Shown here piece by piece: positions 62,631 through 64,000 of a stretch of DNA of 64,000 bases. The notes below the pieces were generated by a model, which saw only the letters and a program-made list of their open reading frames with translations, did no database searches and had not been told where the DNA came from. The DNA comes from Bettongia penicillata ogilbyi (Eukaryota; Chordata; Mammalia; Diprotodontia; Potoroidae). The first letter of the stretch is position 1, and every line of letters begins with the position of its first letter. A program made the translations under genes and the position numbers. The DNA is taken from positions 1,003,423 through 1,067,422 of the forward strand of contig JAJHZJ010000695.1 in the NCBI GenBank assembly GCA_023548195.1, written 5' to 3'.

Positions 62631-63234
62631 TTCCTGTATAGCCAATAGTACATGAATTAAACAAAAGATTTTCCCTTATTAAATTCAGAGTCAACGATGA
62701 TAACACTAATATGTCCAATTTATATGGTAAATTAATATTTTCAAAGAGATTTCTTTACACCTGTAAGATGTTTTATACCTAATAATAACGAATTAAGGTA
62801 TCTGGAATAAGGATAAGCATGTGAATTCATTGGTCTAGGAAACTCTTAGTTGAGGAAACTCTATTTACTAGTGCAGGTCAGTACCTTCTCTTACAATTAT
62901 TGTCTTGGAATAAAAAAAAAAAATGACTACTGCACAGAGACATTTAAGTTCACGGACCAGGCTCATATAGGCAGCTCATATCTGGCACATAAGTGTCAGA
63001 TCCTGGGTCTTATCGCTGACTCTCTAATCATTATTCCATATAATATTTTCATAATTTGAGAAAATTGAGACTCTTTTGGGTTAAATGGTTTATTCATCAT
63101 CATGCAGATACTAAATGTGGATCTAGAGTTCTACATTTAAAAGCAAATGCTTTTCAAATGGTAGCTTTTTGCTATCTTCACTGATGAGTAGGATACAATA
63201 GGTAGTGTGTTAGCCAAGAGGGAAGAAAGGAAAT

Positions 63235-63480
63235 AAGTGTTCATAAAATGACACTGTGCTAAGCACATTACAAATATTTTTATCTCATTTGATCCTCACA
63301 AAAATCCTGGGAGATAGGTGTTCTTATGGTTCTCATTTTACCATTGAAGAAACTGAGGAAAACAGAAGTGAAGTGACATGCCAAGGGTCATACAGTGAAT
63401 AAGTGTCAGATGTCACATTTGAACCCAGAATTTCCTGACTCTGAGCCCAGGGCACCATCCCTTGTGCCACATAACTGTCT
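63235..63480 (-). repeat. MIR-like SINE, minus
   Basis: 'tttgatcctcacaaaaatcc', 'tgaagaaactgaggaaaaca' and 'gacatgccaagggtcataca' follow the reverse MIR order. It was present before the module 2/4 duplication. Confidence 0.7.
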
Positions 63481-64000
63481 GGGCAACTGATCAGAAGAGC
63501 ACTGACAAAGCACCTAGGGAAATGTTCTTTCGATTTGATGGGATAGTGATACTGTCTGACAGACTGAGCAAGTGCAAGCTTGACCCACTACTTGGTTAGC
63601 CTAATAGTCTTTTTAATGACCTACTGACTCATAAAGTGGAAACTGACTGGATGGTTAAGACCTTAACTAAATTCCAAAATGGTGATACCTGAGTGAATGA
63701 CTCAGTTTGTTGGGATTTCTCTGATGACTTTGTCTTCATTTTTCACATCATCTCCAAAGGTGAGGGATCTTATGATTACCAGTGTTGATCAGAGTACCTG
63801 GAGGGAAAATCAAGAGAGAGAGAATAGAAAAGAAAGAAAAATTATCCATCTGACTTAGGAAAAGTCACTTAAGCTCTGTGTCTCTTCCTTCATTTGAAAA
63901 ATGAGGGGAATGACCAATGATCTCCAAATTCTCTTGCATCTTTAAATCTTTTATCCTGTGCTCTTCTTAGGATATCTTATCCTATCCTCCTCTTAGGATG

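Larger units (their letters stand above)
61860..63830. other. 5' flank of the intact OR51M1-like gene, paralogous to 36,590-38,375
   Basis: No second gene. The flank matches that of the module 2 pseudogene, including a MIR-like SINE at 63,235-63,480 (equivalent to 37,835-38,070). It should contain the receptor promoter and any non-coding first exon, but I cannot point to a specific element. From 63,840 to the end only a MIR-like fragment is visible ('taggaaaagtcacttaagct'). Confidence 0.75.

Noticed and set aside
21700..62700. Possible OR enhancers (LHX2/EBF composite sites) in the conserved spacers.
   Set aside because: Short degenerate motifs cannot be told from chance by eye. A motif scan plus chromatin accessibility data from olfactory neurons would be needed, and none of the sites I looked at stood out.

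Overview
The window is vertebrate nuclear DNA, almost certainly from a marsupial. The coding genes are single-exon class I (fish-like) olfactory receptors. The interspersed repeats include tRNA-headed SINEs that open with a 'ggcagctaggtggtgcagtggatag'-type head, some carrying an RTE-like second half, and L1, L2, CR1/L3 and MIR copies of the kind that fill metatherian genomes. The species cannot be fixed from this sequence. No bacterial, phage, CRISPR or operon-like structure is present.

Only two intact protein-coding genes are supported, both on the minus strand. One is an OR51Q1-like receptor at 16,251-17,192. The other is an OR51M1-like receptor at 60,850-61,788. Read in the sense direction the order is OR51M-type array, then OR51Q1. 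This agrees with the human order OR51M1 - (OR51J1) - OR51Q1 in the OR cluster beside beta-globin on 11p15.4, as I recall it.

Layout. 1-15.3 kb: gene-free, with a TC-rich microsatellite and L2, MIR, CR1/L3 and SINE copies. 15.3-17.2 kb: a small OR51 relic and the intact OR51Q1-like gene. 17.2-21 kb: repeats. 21-63.8 kb: a tandemly duplicated, rearranged array of OR51M1-like modules. Module 1 (about 21.0-30.98 kb) has an OR relic split by an inserted repeat (21,025-22,287), a long spacer, and a 5'-truncated OR pseudogene (30,352-30,984). Module 2 (30.98-38.5 kb) has a spacer and a nearly complete pseudogene (35,603-36,527) with its 5' flank. Module 3 (44.6-52.29 kb) has a second copy of the split relic (44,941-45,978), a spacer with an internal deletion, and an 82-codon OR tail (52,042-52,290). 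Module 4 (54.4-63.8 kb) has a spacer, the intact gene and its 5' flank. Modules 2 and 4 match over roughly 7.5-8 kb. Between modules lie an L1 pair in opposite orientation (41.2-43.5 kb), a duplicated segment called 'C' here (43.78-44.36 and 52.29-52.80 kb) and a probable solo retroviral LTR (53.8-54.4 kb).

The two intact genes would encode odorant-binding G-protein-coupled receptors of olfactory neurons. They act independently, since each olfactory neuron normally expresses one receptor. The most informative content is evolutionary: chimeric junctions, duplicated pseudogenes and microsatellites at rearrangement points record birth and death of an OR subfamily. I did not see a novel molecular system. 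All repeat-family names are from recognition by eye, and boundaries are approximate.
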